A DNA stretch of 46,433 nucleotides from Bacteroidales bacterium (GTDB taxonomy: Bacteria > Bacteroidota > Bacteroidia > Bacteroidales > P3). Location: NCBI GenBank assembly GCA_016296345.1, contig JAEDJL010000011.1:1-46433 (forward strand). Reading direction: 5' to 3'. The position numbers and the translations under genes were made by a program. Below the pieces are notes generated by a model, which was given only the letters and a program-made list of their open reading frames with translations, searched no databases and was not told the DNA's origin. Of the stretch, positions 1-7,995 are shown piece after piece. Positions within the stretch are counted from its first letter, which is position 1. Each line of letters opens with the position of its first letter.

Positions 1-80
1 AACGGCGTTTGAGTAAAACCAAACGCCGTTTCATTTTTCCAAAACGCCGATTTATTCAAACAGAACGACGTTTTATTTTG
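1..80. repeat. 21-bp-period palindrome array, copy R1
   Basis: Four units of 21 bp, each carrying a core close to AAACGSCGTTT (S = G or C), then about 10 variable bases. The core is an odd palindrome (AAACG-S-CGTTT). Units 1 and 2 have opposite central bases, so together they can form an 11-bp hairpin followed by CATTTTT. The first 55 bases are identical to the copy at 2739-2793. The copy may extend left of the window. Confidence 0.85.
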
Positions 81-121
81 TTCCATTCCAATTATATTTC
101 GCCGGAAATATAGGCTTTTTA

Positions 122-151
122 TTGTAGATTCAAGAAATATCTGTATCTTTG
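122..151 (+). promoter_or_regulatory. Bacteroidetes-type promoter of the metallopeptidase-like lipoprotein gene
   Basis: TTG at 122-124, 19 bases, then TATCTTTG at 144-151, an exact match to the -33/-7 consensus TTG-N19-TAnnTTTG. Transcription would start near 158, leaving a short leader with AGGAG about 10 bases before the ATG at 184. Confidence 0.8.
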
Positions 152-183
152 CAGAAAACGTAAAAAAGAAAGGAGAAAATAAC

Positions 184-1791
184 ATGAACAAAAAGTCAAA
201 GTTTTTAATTGTGTCATCATTACTTATGATGAGTTTCGCTTCGTGTAACGAAGACAGCCTAAATGACGATTTCGATGTTGCTTATGGAACAAAGGTTTCT
301 ACAATGGCTGACGGTGAAATGATTGTATTGGGAGATAAGTATCCTAACCCATATTCTGTATCAAATATGCAGGCAGCGTATTCTTCGCTAAAAAATATGG
401 GAGAGGCTATTGGTAACATAAATATTAGAGCAACAGATTTGTATGTGAGGTTTCTACCATCAAACATTGCACAGTACAATCAGCTTAATGAGGATACAAC
501 TTTAGTGCTTTTCGATTACCCTTTGGATCGCGAAATTTTAGTGGAAGGAGATTATTATCACGATCCGAAAATAGAAGAAGGAAAATACACTTGGCTCTAT
601 ACAACTGTTCCTATAGATTATCAATTTGACTCACAAATTAAGTATGAAATACTTGATAGTTGTTATATTGCACAAGATAACAATGAAAACATAATAACAG
701 ATGATGATAAATTGGAACAAATGTCATTTAGACGTTTAGGACTGGAAAATCAATTTGTTGATCCTGCAGAATTGGGGGCAAAAGGTTGGTTGTCTTCAAA
801 GAAACCTAGTGGAAGGTACACTTTCTTCGATAATAGTCTTAATGCAAATGTTCCTGTTAAAAATGTAGTTGCTGTTTGTCATAATGTTGTAAAATGTGGT
901 AGGGCAAGAATTGGAGTAGATGGAAATTATAAGATGGATAAGAAATTCCATACAAATGTTTCGTATTCCATAAAGTGGAGTAATAGCAAAGGATTTTCTG
1001 TGCATTATCCGATTATATTAGCAAACAGCTATTTAGGAGTGCATAATAAGAGTGGCTATAGTGAGAATATAACGAACAAAAATAAGTGGAAAATCGCAAA
1101 CATCAATAATTCAGCGTATGAATACTACAGTATTTGTAATAAAAATAAAATACTGACGCCTCCGAATAACTTGAAAATATGGATGACAAACTTAACAAGT
1201 GGTAGCTCTGCTCCGATGCTTACTCGTGTTTGGCATCCAATAGGGGCAAATTCCTCTTCATCGTGGTCAAACTTTTTTGTAAATATCCTTTATGGTTTGC
1301 CAGCTACAGTTATAAATAATACTATTCTGAAGTTGGTCGGACCAGATGTTACCATAGGTGCAGATGGTAGAAATGTATCAAGTAGTTTTTATAAAGTTGT
1401 TTGTCATGAACTGTCCCATTCAAGTCATTTTGCTCAAGTTGGTAGTGAGTATTGGGCAAAATATATAAGCTTTATTATGACGTATGGAACATATGGTTCG
1501 ATTACAGATAACAATGCTGGAATTTGTGGAGTTGGTGAAATGTGGGGATTTGCAATGGGTAATCTATTGACATATAATAAATATTCAATATCAATACCAA
1601 GTGGCGATTATTGGTTTAAGTGGCATATAATGTCTGATTTAATGAATGGTCAAATGCTTTCCATGAAAAATGTATTTGATTGCTTAACTAATGATGTTAC
1701 TTCTCATGCGACGTTGAAAACTAAATTGACAACATTTTATCCTCAATACGCTAATGGAATCAATTCAGTGTTTAACTACTATGGATTTTAG
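184..1791 (+). CDS. Lipoprotein with HExxH zinc-metallopeptidase motif
   Basis: 535 residues. The N-terminus is a lipoprotein signal (hydrophobic stretch, then SFASC with the lipidated Cys near residue 21), so the product should be anchored in an envelope membrane. Residues 408-412 read HELSH inside VVCHELSHSSHF, and Glu452 in GVGEMWGF is a plausible third zinc ligand about 40 residues later, as in gluzincins. The N-terminal 400 residues match no family I recognise. The start at 184 is supported by AGGAG and a strong promoter. The gene is visibly more A+T-rich than its neighbours and lies between two copies of the 21-bp repeat, which suggests acquired DNA. Two further lipoprotein genes follow after 5 and 15 bases. 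A substrate cannot be inferred; a degenerate, non-catalytic version is possible. Confidence 0.8.
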   Translation: MNKKSKFLIVSSLLMMSFASCNEDSLNDDFDVAYGTKVSTMADGEMIVLGDKYPNPYSVSNMQAAYSSLKNMGEAIGNINIRATDLYVRFLPSNIAQYNQLNEDTTLVLFDYPLDREILVEGDYYHDPKIEEGKYTWLYTTVPIDYQFDSQIKYEILDSCYIAQDNNENIITDDDKLEQMSFRRLGLENQFVDPAELGAKGWLSSKKPSGRYTFFDNSLNANVPVKNVVAVCHNVVKCGRARIGVDGNYKMDKKFHTNVSYSIKWSNSKGFSVHYPIILANSYLGVHNKSGYSENITNKNKWKIANINNSAYEYYSICNKNKILTPPNNLKIWMTNLTSGSSAPMLTRVWHPIGANSSSSWSNFFVNILYGLPATVINNTILKLVGPDVTIGADGRNVSSSFYKVVCHELSHSSHFAQVGSEYWAKYISFIMTYGTYGSITDNNAGICGVGEMWGFAMGNLLTYNKYSISIPSGDYWFKWHIMSDLMNGQMLSMKNVFDCLTNDVTSHATLKTKLTTFYPQYANGINSVFNYYGF

Positions 1792-1796
1792 AGAAT

Positions 1797-2258
1797 ATGA
1801 AAAGCATGAACAAGATTAAAATTTTTGCACAGTCGCTTGTGCTGATGCTTGTGGCAAGCTCTTGCGACCCGCTTATGGACAGCTGTTACACCGTGAGCAA
1901 CAACAGCAACGAGACCTTGCACATTACGGTTTACCCTTCTGCAATCGAAAACACTTGCATTACCGATAAACAAAAGCCCTTGTGCAGCGGAATAGTCGGA
2001 AGTAAATCTGACTTGGACTTGTTTCTCTCGACCGATTTTGTGGGAGACATAAGAGTATTCCTCTCTATGGCAGACTCTTGCATTGTTCGCTTGGACGATT
2101 CCTGCGGAGCAGTGGTAAAAAAGTGGTACAGAAACTATGACCTCTCCTCTTCGAGTAAAGAATTTTTCGACAGAAGCTATTGGACAGAGGAAAGAGAGAA
2201 TGGCACTCAGTTCATTTTTTCGATAAATGACAATGATTTGGAATTGATTAACCAATAA
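1797..2258 (+). CDS. Small lipoprotein, paralogue of the next gene
   Basis: 153 residues with a lipoprotein signal peptide ending in LVASSC. No known domain is recognised. The body and C-terminal third resemble the next gene: both have NDS/NET-L-I near the N-terminus of the mature protein, a C-V-LxD segment, and a KEFFD(R/K)SxWT motif followed by a short beta-like tail. The two are therefore tandem duplicates. It begins 5 bases after the metallopeptidase-like gene and is probably co-transcribed with it. An alternative start at 1806 (MNK) would also give a good signal peptide. Function unknown. Confidence 0.75.
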   Translation: MKSMNKIKIFAQSLVLMLVASSCDPLMDSCYTVSNNSNETLHITVYPSAIENTCITDKQKPLCSGIVGSKSDLDLFLSTDFVGDIRVFLSMADSCIVRLDDSCGAVVKKWYRNYDLSSSSKEFFDRSYWTEERENGTQFIFSINDNDLELINQ

Positions 2259-2273
2259 AAAAAGGAGTAAGTC

Positions 2274-2717
2274 ATGAAGAAAACAAAACAAATAGTATGT
2301 TTGCTGAGCTTTTTTGCCGCAATGTCGCTTTTTAGTTCCTGCGACAGACATTTCTTCACCATATTGGAGATACAAAACGACACCGACGCCACATTGTATA
2401 TCGAACTTGCAGGCGACAATCGAGCATCAAACACCATTTATGCACATCACAGCTCATGCTTGTTTGAAAACCAAGAAACACAAGAACACCTTGTTGATAA
2501 AATCAGCCGAAATTGTTTCGACAATGCCCTTGACGAATTTGATAATTGCGTGGTGAAGTTGAACGATAAAGACGGACAAACCCTCAAAATATGGTCGAAA
2601 GACGAAGCCAAGAACTCTTCTGGCAAAGAATTTTTTGACAAAAGCAGCTGGACGCAGCAACGCAAAGCCGACACACATATCTACACTTTTGTGATATGCA
2701 ATGAGGATTTGAATTAA
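2274..2717 (+). CDS. Small lipoprotein, paralogue of the previous gene
   Basis: 147 residues; the signal peptide ends in LFSSC, so it is lipidated. It shares the KEFFDKSSWT block and the general layout with the preceding gene. AAGGAG lies 7 bases before the ATG. It is the last gene of the three-lipoprotein cassette; the repeat copy R2 follows 21 bases later and its hairpin could serve as the terminator. No enzymatic motif is visible, and the function is unknown. Confidence 0.75.
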   Translation: MKKTKQIVCLLSFFAAMSLFSSCDRHFFTILEIQNDTDATLYIELAGDNRASNTIYAHHSSCLFENQETQEHLVDKISRNCFDNALDEFDNCVVKLNDKDGQTLKIWSKDEAKNSSGKEFFDKSSWTQQRKADTHIYTFVICNEDLN

Positions 2718-2738
2718 GCGAATTTTGCGAGCAACCAA

Positions 2739-2818
2739 AACGGCGTTTGAGTAAAACCAAACGCCGTTTCATTTTTCCAAAACGCCGATTTATCCGAGCA
2801 GAACGGCGTTTGATTTTG
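2739..2818. repeat. 21-bp-period palindrome array, copy R2
   Basis: Four units at 21-bp spacing. Bases 2739-2793 are identical to 1-55 of the window, then the two copies diverge. The first two units form an 11-bp hairpin with a 10-base loop followed by CATTTTT and may terminate the lipoprotein operon. Confidence 0.85.
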
Positions 2819-2862
2819 TTTGCTTTTTGCAATCGACAAGACCGAAAAATCAAGTCTAAATT

Positions 2863-2892
2863 TTGTCATGATACATAAAAGCAGTATTTTTG
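2863..2892 (+). promoter_or_regulatory. Promoter of sufB operon
   Basis: TTG at 2863-2865, 19 bases, TATTTTTG at 2885-2892, matching TTG-N19-TAnnTTTG. The start codon of sufB is 45 bases further on. Confidence 0.8.
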
Positions 2893-2936
2893 CAAAGTGA
2901 TATGACCTTTTGCAGTCATGAATTGTTTTCTTTGGT

Positions 2937-4382
2937 ATGGGAAATGACAAAAAACTTATAGACAGTGTAACTAACGAGCAGTATAAGTACGGCTTTGTTA
3001 CTGATATTGAGACAGAACTGATAGACAAAGGTCTCAATGAACAAGTGGTGTGCAGGATTTCGGAGCTCAAAGGAGAGCCTGAGTGGTTGAGGGAGTTCCG
3101 TTTGCAGGCTTACCGTCGTTTTGTGAAGATGAAGTGTCCTGATTGGGCTCATCTCGACATTCCGCCGATAGATTTGCAGAACATCATCTACTATGCAGCT
3201 CCCAAGAAGAAAAAACAGTTGTCGAGTTTGGACGAAGTCGATCCTGCTTTGTTGGATACTTTCAACAAGTTGGGCATTTCGTTGGACGAACAGAAGCGTC
3301 TGAGCGGTGTTGCGGTCGATGCGGTGATGGATTCGGTGAGCGTGAAGACCACTTTTCAAGACACCTTGCAAAAGGCAGGGGTTATATTCTGCTCGTTCAG
3401 CGAGGCGGTAAAGCAATATCCCGAGCTTGTAAAGCAATACTTGGGAAGCGTTGTTCCGGCAGGCGACAACTACTTTGCAGCTCTCAATTCGGCAGTCTTT
3501 TCGGACGGCAGCTTTTGCTATATCCCCAAGGGAGTGCGTTGTCCTATGGAATTATCGACCTATTTCAGGATAAACGCAGGCGGAACTGGTCAGTTTGAGA
3601 GAACACTCATCGTTGCCGACCAAGGAAGCTATGTTTCGTATATGGAAGGTTGCACTGCACCGCAGCGAGACGAGAACCAGTTGCACGCAGCCATTGTAGA
3701 AATTGTGGTAATGCAAGATGCAGAAGTCAAATACTCCACTGTACAAAATTGGTATCCCGGCGACAAGGACGGAAAGGGCGGAATATACAACTTTGTTACC
3801 AAAAGAGGAATTTGCAAGGGCAACAATGCCAAACTCTCTTGGACACAGGTCGAGACAGGTTCTGCAATCACTTGGAAATATCCAAGTTGCATTTTGCAGG
3901 GAGACAACAGTGTCGGAGAGTTTTACTCTGTTGCTGTTACAAACAACCATCAGCAGGCAGACACAGGCACAAAGATGCTGCACATAGGTCGCAATACCAA
4001 GAGTACAATCATAAGTAAAGGAATTTCGGCAGGCAAAAGCCAAAACTCATACAGAGGTTTGGTGAAAGTAAACAAGGGAGCAGAAAATTCAAGGAACTAT
4101 TCGCAGTGCGATTCGCTCCTTTTGAGCGACACTTGCGGCGCTCACACCTTCCCATACATCAAAGTGGAAAACCAATCCTCGGTTGTAGAACACGAAGCCA
4201 CCACTTCCAAAATATCAGAAGACCAGCTGTTCTACTGTCGTCAGAGAGGAATAAGCCAAGAGCAGGCAATAGGACTTATAGTCAATGGATACGCCAAAGA
4301 AGTCCTGAATAAATTACCGATGGAGTTTGCTGTCGAAGCACAGAAACTTCTTTCCATAAGCCTTGACGGCTCAGTCGGGTAG
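2937..4382 (+). CDS. sufB: Fe-S cluster assembly scaffold SufB
   Basis: 481 residues, the normal length of SufB, with the recognisable order PDWAHLDIP, YCSF-like segment, GSVVPAGDNYFAALNSAVFSDGSF and the beta-helix core through to LSISLDG. SufB is the scaffold of the cytoplasmic SufBCD complex that builds Fe-S clusters. Unusually, no sufC, sufD or sufS follows; the next gene, 42 bases downstream, is a GT9 glycosyltransferase, so the remaining suf genes must be elsewhere. BioB in this window is a likely client enzyme. Start at 2937 fits family N-termini; no clear Shine-Dalgarno is seen, which is common in this phylum. Confidence 0.95.
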   Translation: MGNDKKLIDSVTNEQYKYGFVTDIETELIDKGLNEQVVCRISELKGEPEWLREFRLQAYRRFVKMKCPDWAHLDIPPIDLQNIIYYAAPKKKKQLSSLDEVDPALLDTFNKLGISLDEQKRLSGVAVDAVMDSVSVKTTFQDTLQKAGVIFCSFSEAVKQYPELVKQYLGSVVPAGDNYFAALNSAVFSDGSFCYIPKGVRCPMELSTYFRINAGGTGQFERTLIVADQGSYVSYMEGCTAPQRDENQLHAAIVEIVVMQDAEVKYSTVQNWYPGDKDGKGGIYNFVTKRGICKGNNAKLSWTQVETGSAITWKYPSCILQGDNSVGEFYSVAVTNNHQQADTGTKMLHIGRNTKSTIISKGISAGKSQNSYRGLVKVNKGAENSRNYSQCDSLLLSDTCGAHTFPYIKVENQSSVVEHEATTSKISEDQLFYCRQRGISQEQAIGLIVNGYAKEVLNKLPMEFAVEAQKLLSISLDGSVG

Positions 4383-4424
4383 AGTGAGAATGAGAAAAGA
4401 TGAGGTTTGAAGGGCAAAATACTG

Positions 4425-5426
4425 ATGGAAATTAAGAGAATACTTGTAATAAGATTTAGTTCTATTGGAGACATTGTGCTGACAACGCCCGTTGTCAGAG
4501 CATTAAAGAAGAGCTTTCCGCAGGCAGAGTTGCACTATCTGACAAAACCGGCAAATGCTGCCCTGCTTGCCAACAACAAATACATAGACCGAGTTCATAT
4601 ATTGACCTCAGATTATGCCCGAATGCTCAAATCGTTACGCTCTTTGGAGTTTGACTATGTTGTAGATTTGCAAAAAAACTTCCGTTCGGGGAGAATAAAA
4701 CGCTCTTTGGGCGTAGAGAGTTCCTCTTTTCCCAAGCTGAACTTCAAGAAGTGGCTCTTTGTACGCTTCAAGCGTCAGTGTCTTCCGCCGGTTCACGTTG
4801 TCGATAGATACTTTGAGGCAGTCAAGCCGCTCGAAGTGGTCAATGACGGCATGGGATTGGACTATTTCTTGCAGGAAGAGGACTTTGTAAGCCCCGATTT
4901 TCTGCCGTTGGACTTCCAAAACGGCTATGTGGCTTGCGTTGTCGGCAGTAAGCACAGCACAAAGCAGATGCCGATTGACATAATGGTCTCTTTGTGCCGC
5001 CTTATTCAAAAACCAATACTCTTACTTGGCGACGACAACGACCGAGACAAGGCAATGGCGGTGGAAAAGACCGTGGGAACAAAGGTTTTTAACGCTTGCG
5101 GAGCATACAATATCAATCAGAGTGCATATCTTTTGAAAAACTCCGTCGGAGTTATCGCTCCCGACACAGGACTTATGCACATTGCCTCAGCCTTTGACAA
5201 AGACATCGTTGTGGTTTGGGGAAACACAGTGCCGGCTTTCGGAATGTATCCTTACAGAGCCAAGAATTCAAAGGGCAAGACCTACAATTTTGAAGTGCAA
5301 GGCTTGAAATGTCGTCCGTGCAGCAAGTTGGGATATGACAAATGCCCGAAGCGGCACTTCAAGTGCATGAAACGACAAGACGTAAACGCCATGGCAGAGA
5401 TTGTAAACTCTTGGAGTGAAAATTGA
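4425..5426 (+). CDS. Glycosyltransferase family 9 (ADP-heptose:LPS heptosyltransferase-like)
   Basis: About 333 residues from the ATG at 4425 (MEIKRILVIRFSSIGD); an upstream TTG at 4407 is less likely. The N-terminal RFSSIGDIVLTTPVVRAL and the C-terminal DTGLMHIASAFDKDIVVVWG are hallmarks of the heptosyltransferase family, which adds a sugar to the LPS inner core on the cytoplasmic face of the inner membrane. The Cys-rich C-terminus (CRPCSKLGYDKCPKRHFKCM) is commonly seen in this family. It overlaps the region before mazG and is probably in the sufB transcript. The exact donor sugar cannot be read from sequence. Confidence 0.9.
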   Translation: MEIKRILVIRFSSIGDIVLTTPVVRALKKSFPQAELHYLTKPANAALLANNKYIDRVHILTSDYARMLKSLRSLEFDYVVDLQKNFRSGRIKRSLGVESSSFPKLNFKKWLFVRFKRQCLPPVHVVDRYFEAVKPLEVVNDGMGLDYFLQEEDFVSPDFLPLDFQNGYVACVVGSKHSTKQMPIDIMVSLCRLIQKPILLLGDDNDRDKAMAVEKTVGTKVFNACGAYNINQSAYLLKNSVGVIAPDTGLMHIASAFDKDIVVVWGNTVPAFGMYPYRAKNSKGKTYNFEVQGLKCRPCSKLGYDKCPKRHFKCMKRQDVNAMAEIVNSWSEN

Positions 5427-5449
5427 AACACGCAAAAGAACTCAATACA

Positions 5450-6244
5450 ATGGAAAAAGACTACAAAGGAGCTTTGACTTCGTTTCAACATCTGTTGGAG
5501 ATAATGGACACATTGAGGCAACAATGTCCGTGGGACAGGAAACAAACCAACCTTTCCTTGAAGCCCAACACCATAGAAGAAGTTTACGAGCTGGCACAAG
5601 CCATAGAGGACGACGACACTGACGACATAAGGAAAGAACTTGGCGACTTGTTGCTGCATATCGTCTTTTATGCCAAAATTGGCGAAGAGAAAGGCTTGTA
5701 TGACATCAAGTCGGTGATTGATTCTCTTTGTGAGAAGCTCATAAGACGCCACCCTCATATTTACGGAGAGGCGAAGGCAGAAACAGCCGACCAAGTCCGC
5801 AAGACATGGGAGCAGATTAAACTAACCGAAGGCAGAAAGGGAGTACTCTCGGGCGTTCCCCGCGGATTGGAATCCATAATCAAGGCATACCGTCTGCAAG
5901 AGAAAGCCGCAGGAGTGGGCTTTGATTGGGACAATGCCGAACAGACTTGGGCAAAAGTAGAAGAAGAGACAGCCGAACTGAGACAAGAAGTAGCCAAAGC
6001 CGACAACAAAGAGCGGATAAGTGAAGAATTCGGAGACCTACTCTTTGCAATGATAAACTATGCCCGCAAGTTGGACATCAATCCCTCCCATGCGTTGGAA
6101 CAAACCAACAAGAAGTTTATCCGACGCTTCGAATACATAGAGCAACAAGCCGAACAAGAAGGTAAAACCCTGCCACAGATGAGCTTGGACGAAATGGAAG
6201 CACTATGGCAACAGGCAAAGCACCAACCAAAAGACCAAAAGTAA
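5450..6244 (+). CDS. mazG: Nucleoside triphosphate pyrophosphohydrolase MazG
   Basis: 264 residues from the ATG at 5450 (MEKDYKGALTSFQHL). It has the typical tandem MazG layout: CPWDRKQT, then EEVYELAQAI and KELGDLLLHI in the first half, and EEETAELRQEV with EEFGDLLFAM in the second. These acidic E-E-x-x-E and E-x-x-D sets bind Mg. The enzyme hydrolyses NTPs and dNTPs to monophosphate and pyrophosphate and acts as a house-cleaning enzyme in the cytoplasm. It starts 23 bases after the GT9 gene and belongs to the same run of plus-strand genes. A TTG start at 5423 is possible but unnecessary. Confidence 0.95.
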   Translation: MEKDYKGALTSFQHLLEIMDTLRQQCPWDRKQTNLSLKPNTIEEVYELAQAIEDDDTDDIRKELGDLLLHIVFYAKIGEEKGLYDIKSVIDSLCEKLIRRHPHIYGEAKAETADQVRKTWEQIKLTEGRKGVLSGVPRGLESIIKAYRLQEKAAGVGFDWDNAEQTWAKVEEETAELRQEVAKADNKERISEEFGDLLFAMINYARKLDINPSHALEQTNKKFIRRFEYIEQQAEQEGKTLPQMSLDEMEALWQQAKHQPKDQK

Positions 6245-6284
6245 ATACTCACTCCAACCAACACAAAGATAAAAACGGCACATT

Positions 6285-6920
6285 ATGACAGAGATAATAC
6301 CACAAAATCATTTTGAAGTGAACACCTACGTTTTGTATGACCAAACAAAAGAATGCGTATTGGTCGATGTGTGTTCGCAAACCGAGAGAGAAAAAGCTGC
6401 GATTGTCGATTTTGTCAATTGCAACGGCTTGAAAGTAAAGCATATCTTGCTTACCCACCCACATATCGACCACCTTTGCGGAGCAGAGTTTGCTTGCAAG
6501 GAGTTTGCTCTTCCTCTCAGTATGTCGGTCGATGCTGTCGAGGTCTTGAAAACAGCCTCTTGGCAGGCTGAAGCCATGGGATTTCTGCCCATAAACGTCA
6601 ATAACATACCTACAAAGACCATTGTGCCGGGCGAAGAGATTGTTTTCGGCACATCGACGATAAAAACAATAGAGTGTTCGGGTCATTGCCCGGGAAGCCT
6701 TTGCTACTATAACGAAGCAGAAGGGTATGTCATTACAGGCGATGCCCTCTTTTGCCAAAGCATAGGAAGAACCGACTTGCAGGGAGGCGACTTGGATTTG
6801 CTGATGCGAAACCTCAAAGAAAATATACTTACTCTCCCAAGGCAGACTGTGGTATATCCGGGACACGGACCGCAAAGCACCATTGGCGACGAGAAGGATT
6901 ACAATCCCTTTTTCCTATAA
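6285..6920 (+). CDS. MBL-fold metallohydrolase (glyoxalase II-like)
   Basis: 211 residues. The metal-binding motif THPHIDHLCG (HxHxDH) near residues 60-70, a second His in ECSGHCPGS, Asp in ITGDALF and His in YPGHGPQST make a complete binuclear metallo-beta-lactamase site. The overall size and the GDALFCQSIGRTDLQGG segment fit the hydroxyacylglutathione-hydrolase-like group found next to housekeeping genes in Bacteroidetes. The substrate is uncertain. It follows mazG by 40 bases. Confidence 0.9.
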   Translation: MTEIIPQNHFEVNTYVLYDQTKECVLVDVCSQTEREKAAIVDFVNCNGLKVKHILLTHPHIDHLCGAEFACKEFALPLSMSVDAVEVLKTASWQAEAMGFLPINVNNIPTKTIVPGEEIVFGTSTIKTIECSGHCPGSLCYYNEAEGYVITGDALFCQSIGRTDLQGGDLDLLMRNLKENILTLPRQTVVYPGHGPQSTIGDEKDYNPFFL

Positions 6921-6939
6921 TCAAACAGCAGACTGACAG

Positions 6940-7551
6940 ATGAAAAAACTATTTCTTTTTTCTATCCTCATGGTTTTTGCTTTGGTTGGCTTGCAAGCCC
7001 AAAACTTCAAGGCAGGCTTGCTTGCAGGAGCAGTGCCTTCGCAGGTTGATGGAGACAACATGAGCGGATTTAACAAAATTGGTTGGACTGCCGGAGCTTA
7101 TTTGAGCTTGGAGCAGGGCAAAAACATAGTTTGGCAGATAGACATAGCCTACACCACAAAGGGAAGCAGGCAAAAGAGTAGCAAAGATTACGATTATTCG
7201 AGATCAAACATCAGTGCGTCATACATAGACTTTGTTTTCAGTTGCGGATACAGGCTTACGGACAACATTGTCTTGAAAGCAGGTCTCACACCCTCGGTTC
7301 TAATTTCCCACAAAGAAGAAAACTCTTACGGATATGAGCCTTCGGAGGGCATAGGCTTTACTCCGCTGAACCTTCTCTGTATGGCAGGAGCTTCATACTC
7401 CTTTGGAGAACATTGGGCTGTCAATGCAGCGTACAACTATTCGCTTTTGAGTTTCAGAAGCGGCAAATTGTACTTTATCAACTTTGACTTCAAAAGAGTC
7501 AATGCCCAATTCCACAACTACATAACACTGAGTGTTTCATACCAATTTTGA
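6940..7551 (+). CDS. Outer-membrane beta-barrel protein (PorT-like fold)
   Basis: 203 residues with a cleavable signal peptide ending near GLQAQ. The mature part alternates hydrophobic and polar residues in short strands with aromatic girdles and ends in SVSYQF, a typical C-terminal strand with terminal Phe for outer-membrane barrels. It probably belongs to the 8-stranded outer-membrane beta-barrel (PorT/opacity-like) family. It starts 19 bases after the MBL gene. No specific function is assigned. Confidence 0.85.
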   Translation: MKKLFLFSILMVFALVGLQAQNFKAGLLAGAVPSQVDGDNMSGFNKIGWTAGAYLSLEQGKNIVWQIDIAYTTKGSRQKSSKDYDYSRSNISASYIDFVFSCGYRLTDNIVLKAGLTPSVLISHKEENSYGYEPSEGIGFTPLNLLCMAGASYSFGEHWAVNAAYNYSLLSFRSGKLYFINFDFKRVNAQFHNYITLSVSYQF

Positions 7552-7732
7552 TAATAAGACACCAAAAAGATAATCCACCGCAATGAAAAGCCACGGCAAG
7601 ACAAATTCAGGAAGTGTTTGCAGATTTTTTCGCTGGTCGAGAAAGTCTTCCTCGGCTTTCAACTCACTCAAAAGAGTTGTCGTAATTGCAAGATTATCAG
7701 TCGATATAGCAGATGCCTCACTAAGGAAAACA
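7552..7732. other. Non-coding gap before repeat R3
   Basis: Part of a 444-base stretch between the barrel gene and bioB. Open frames here exist only because the 21-bp repeat is a multiple of three, and they show no family similarity. I see no RNA gene in this part. Confidence 0.5.
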
Positions 7733-7810
7733 AAACGCCGTTTTGGCAAAATGAAACGGCGAGTTATTTTGCTAAAACGCCGAGATATTTTACCAAAACG
7801 GCGAGATGAT
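7733..7810. repeat. 21-bp-period palindrome array, copy R3
   Basis: Four cores with alternating central bases (GCC, GGC, GCC, GGC) at exact 21-bp spacing. Cores 2 to 4 have an A/G-rich right half (CGAG) instead of CGTTT. Confidence 0.8.
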
Positions 7811-7895
7811 TTTTTGCTTCTTTTATTGGCAGAATTGAGGAGCTGTTTTTGTGGGATTTTTATGCCTTCTTGCCAAGCTGAGAGGGTGGAAGCTG

Positions 7896-7925
7896 CTGTC
7901 GAAAAGCAGGGCGAAAATATATTTA
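7896..7925 (+). promoter_or_regulatory. Weak candidate promoter of the biotin operon
   Basis: CTG at 7896-7898, 19 bases, TATATTTA at 7918-7925: one mismatch in each element against TTG-N19-TAnnTTTG. A start near 7932 would place the terminator-like hairpin at 7941 in the leader. Confidence 0.35.
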
Positions 7926-7940
7926 CATTGATTGGTTATT

Positions 7941-7980
7941 GTCGCAGGCGGACAGGGCGTCCGTTTGCGACTTTTTTATT
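7941..7980 (+). terminator. Intrinsic terminator or attenuator just before bioB
   Basis: A 13-bp stem (7941-7953 with 7959-7971, two G-U pairs), loop AGGGC, then six T. It ends only about 16 bases before the bioB start codon, so it either isolates bioB from upstream transcription or acts as an attenuator in the bio leader. Confidence 0.75.
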
Positions 7981-7995
7981 TAATATATCACAGAC

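Noticed and set aside
1788..2375. Minus-strand frame of 195 residues opposite the small lipoproteins
   Set aside because: Antisense shadow of two convincing lipoprotein genes; no signal or domain.
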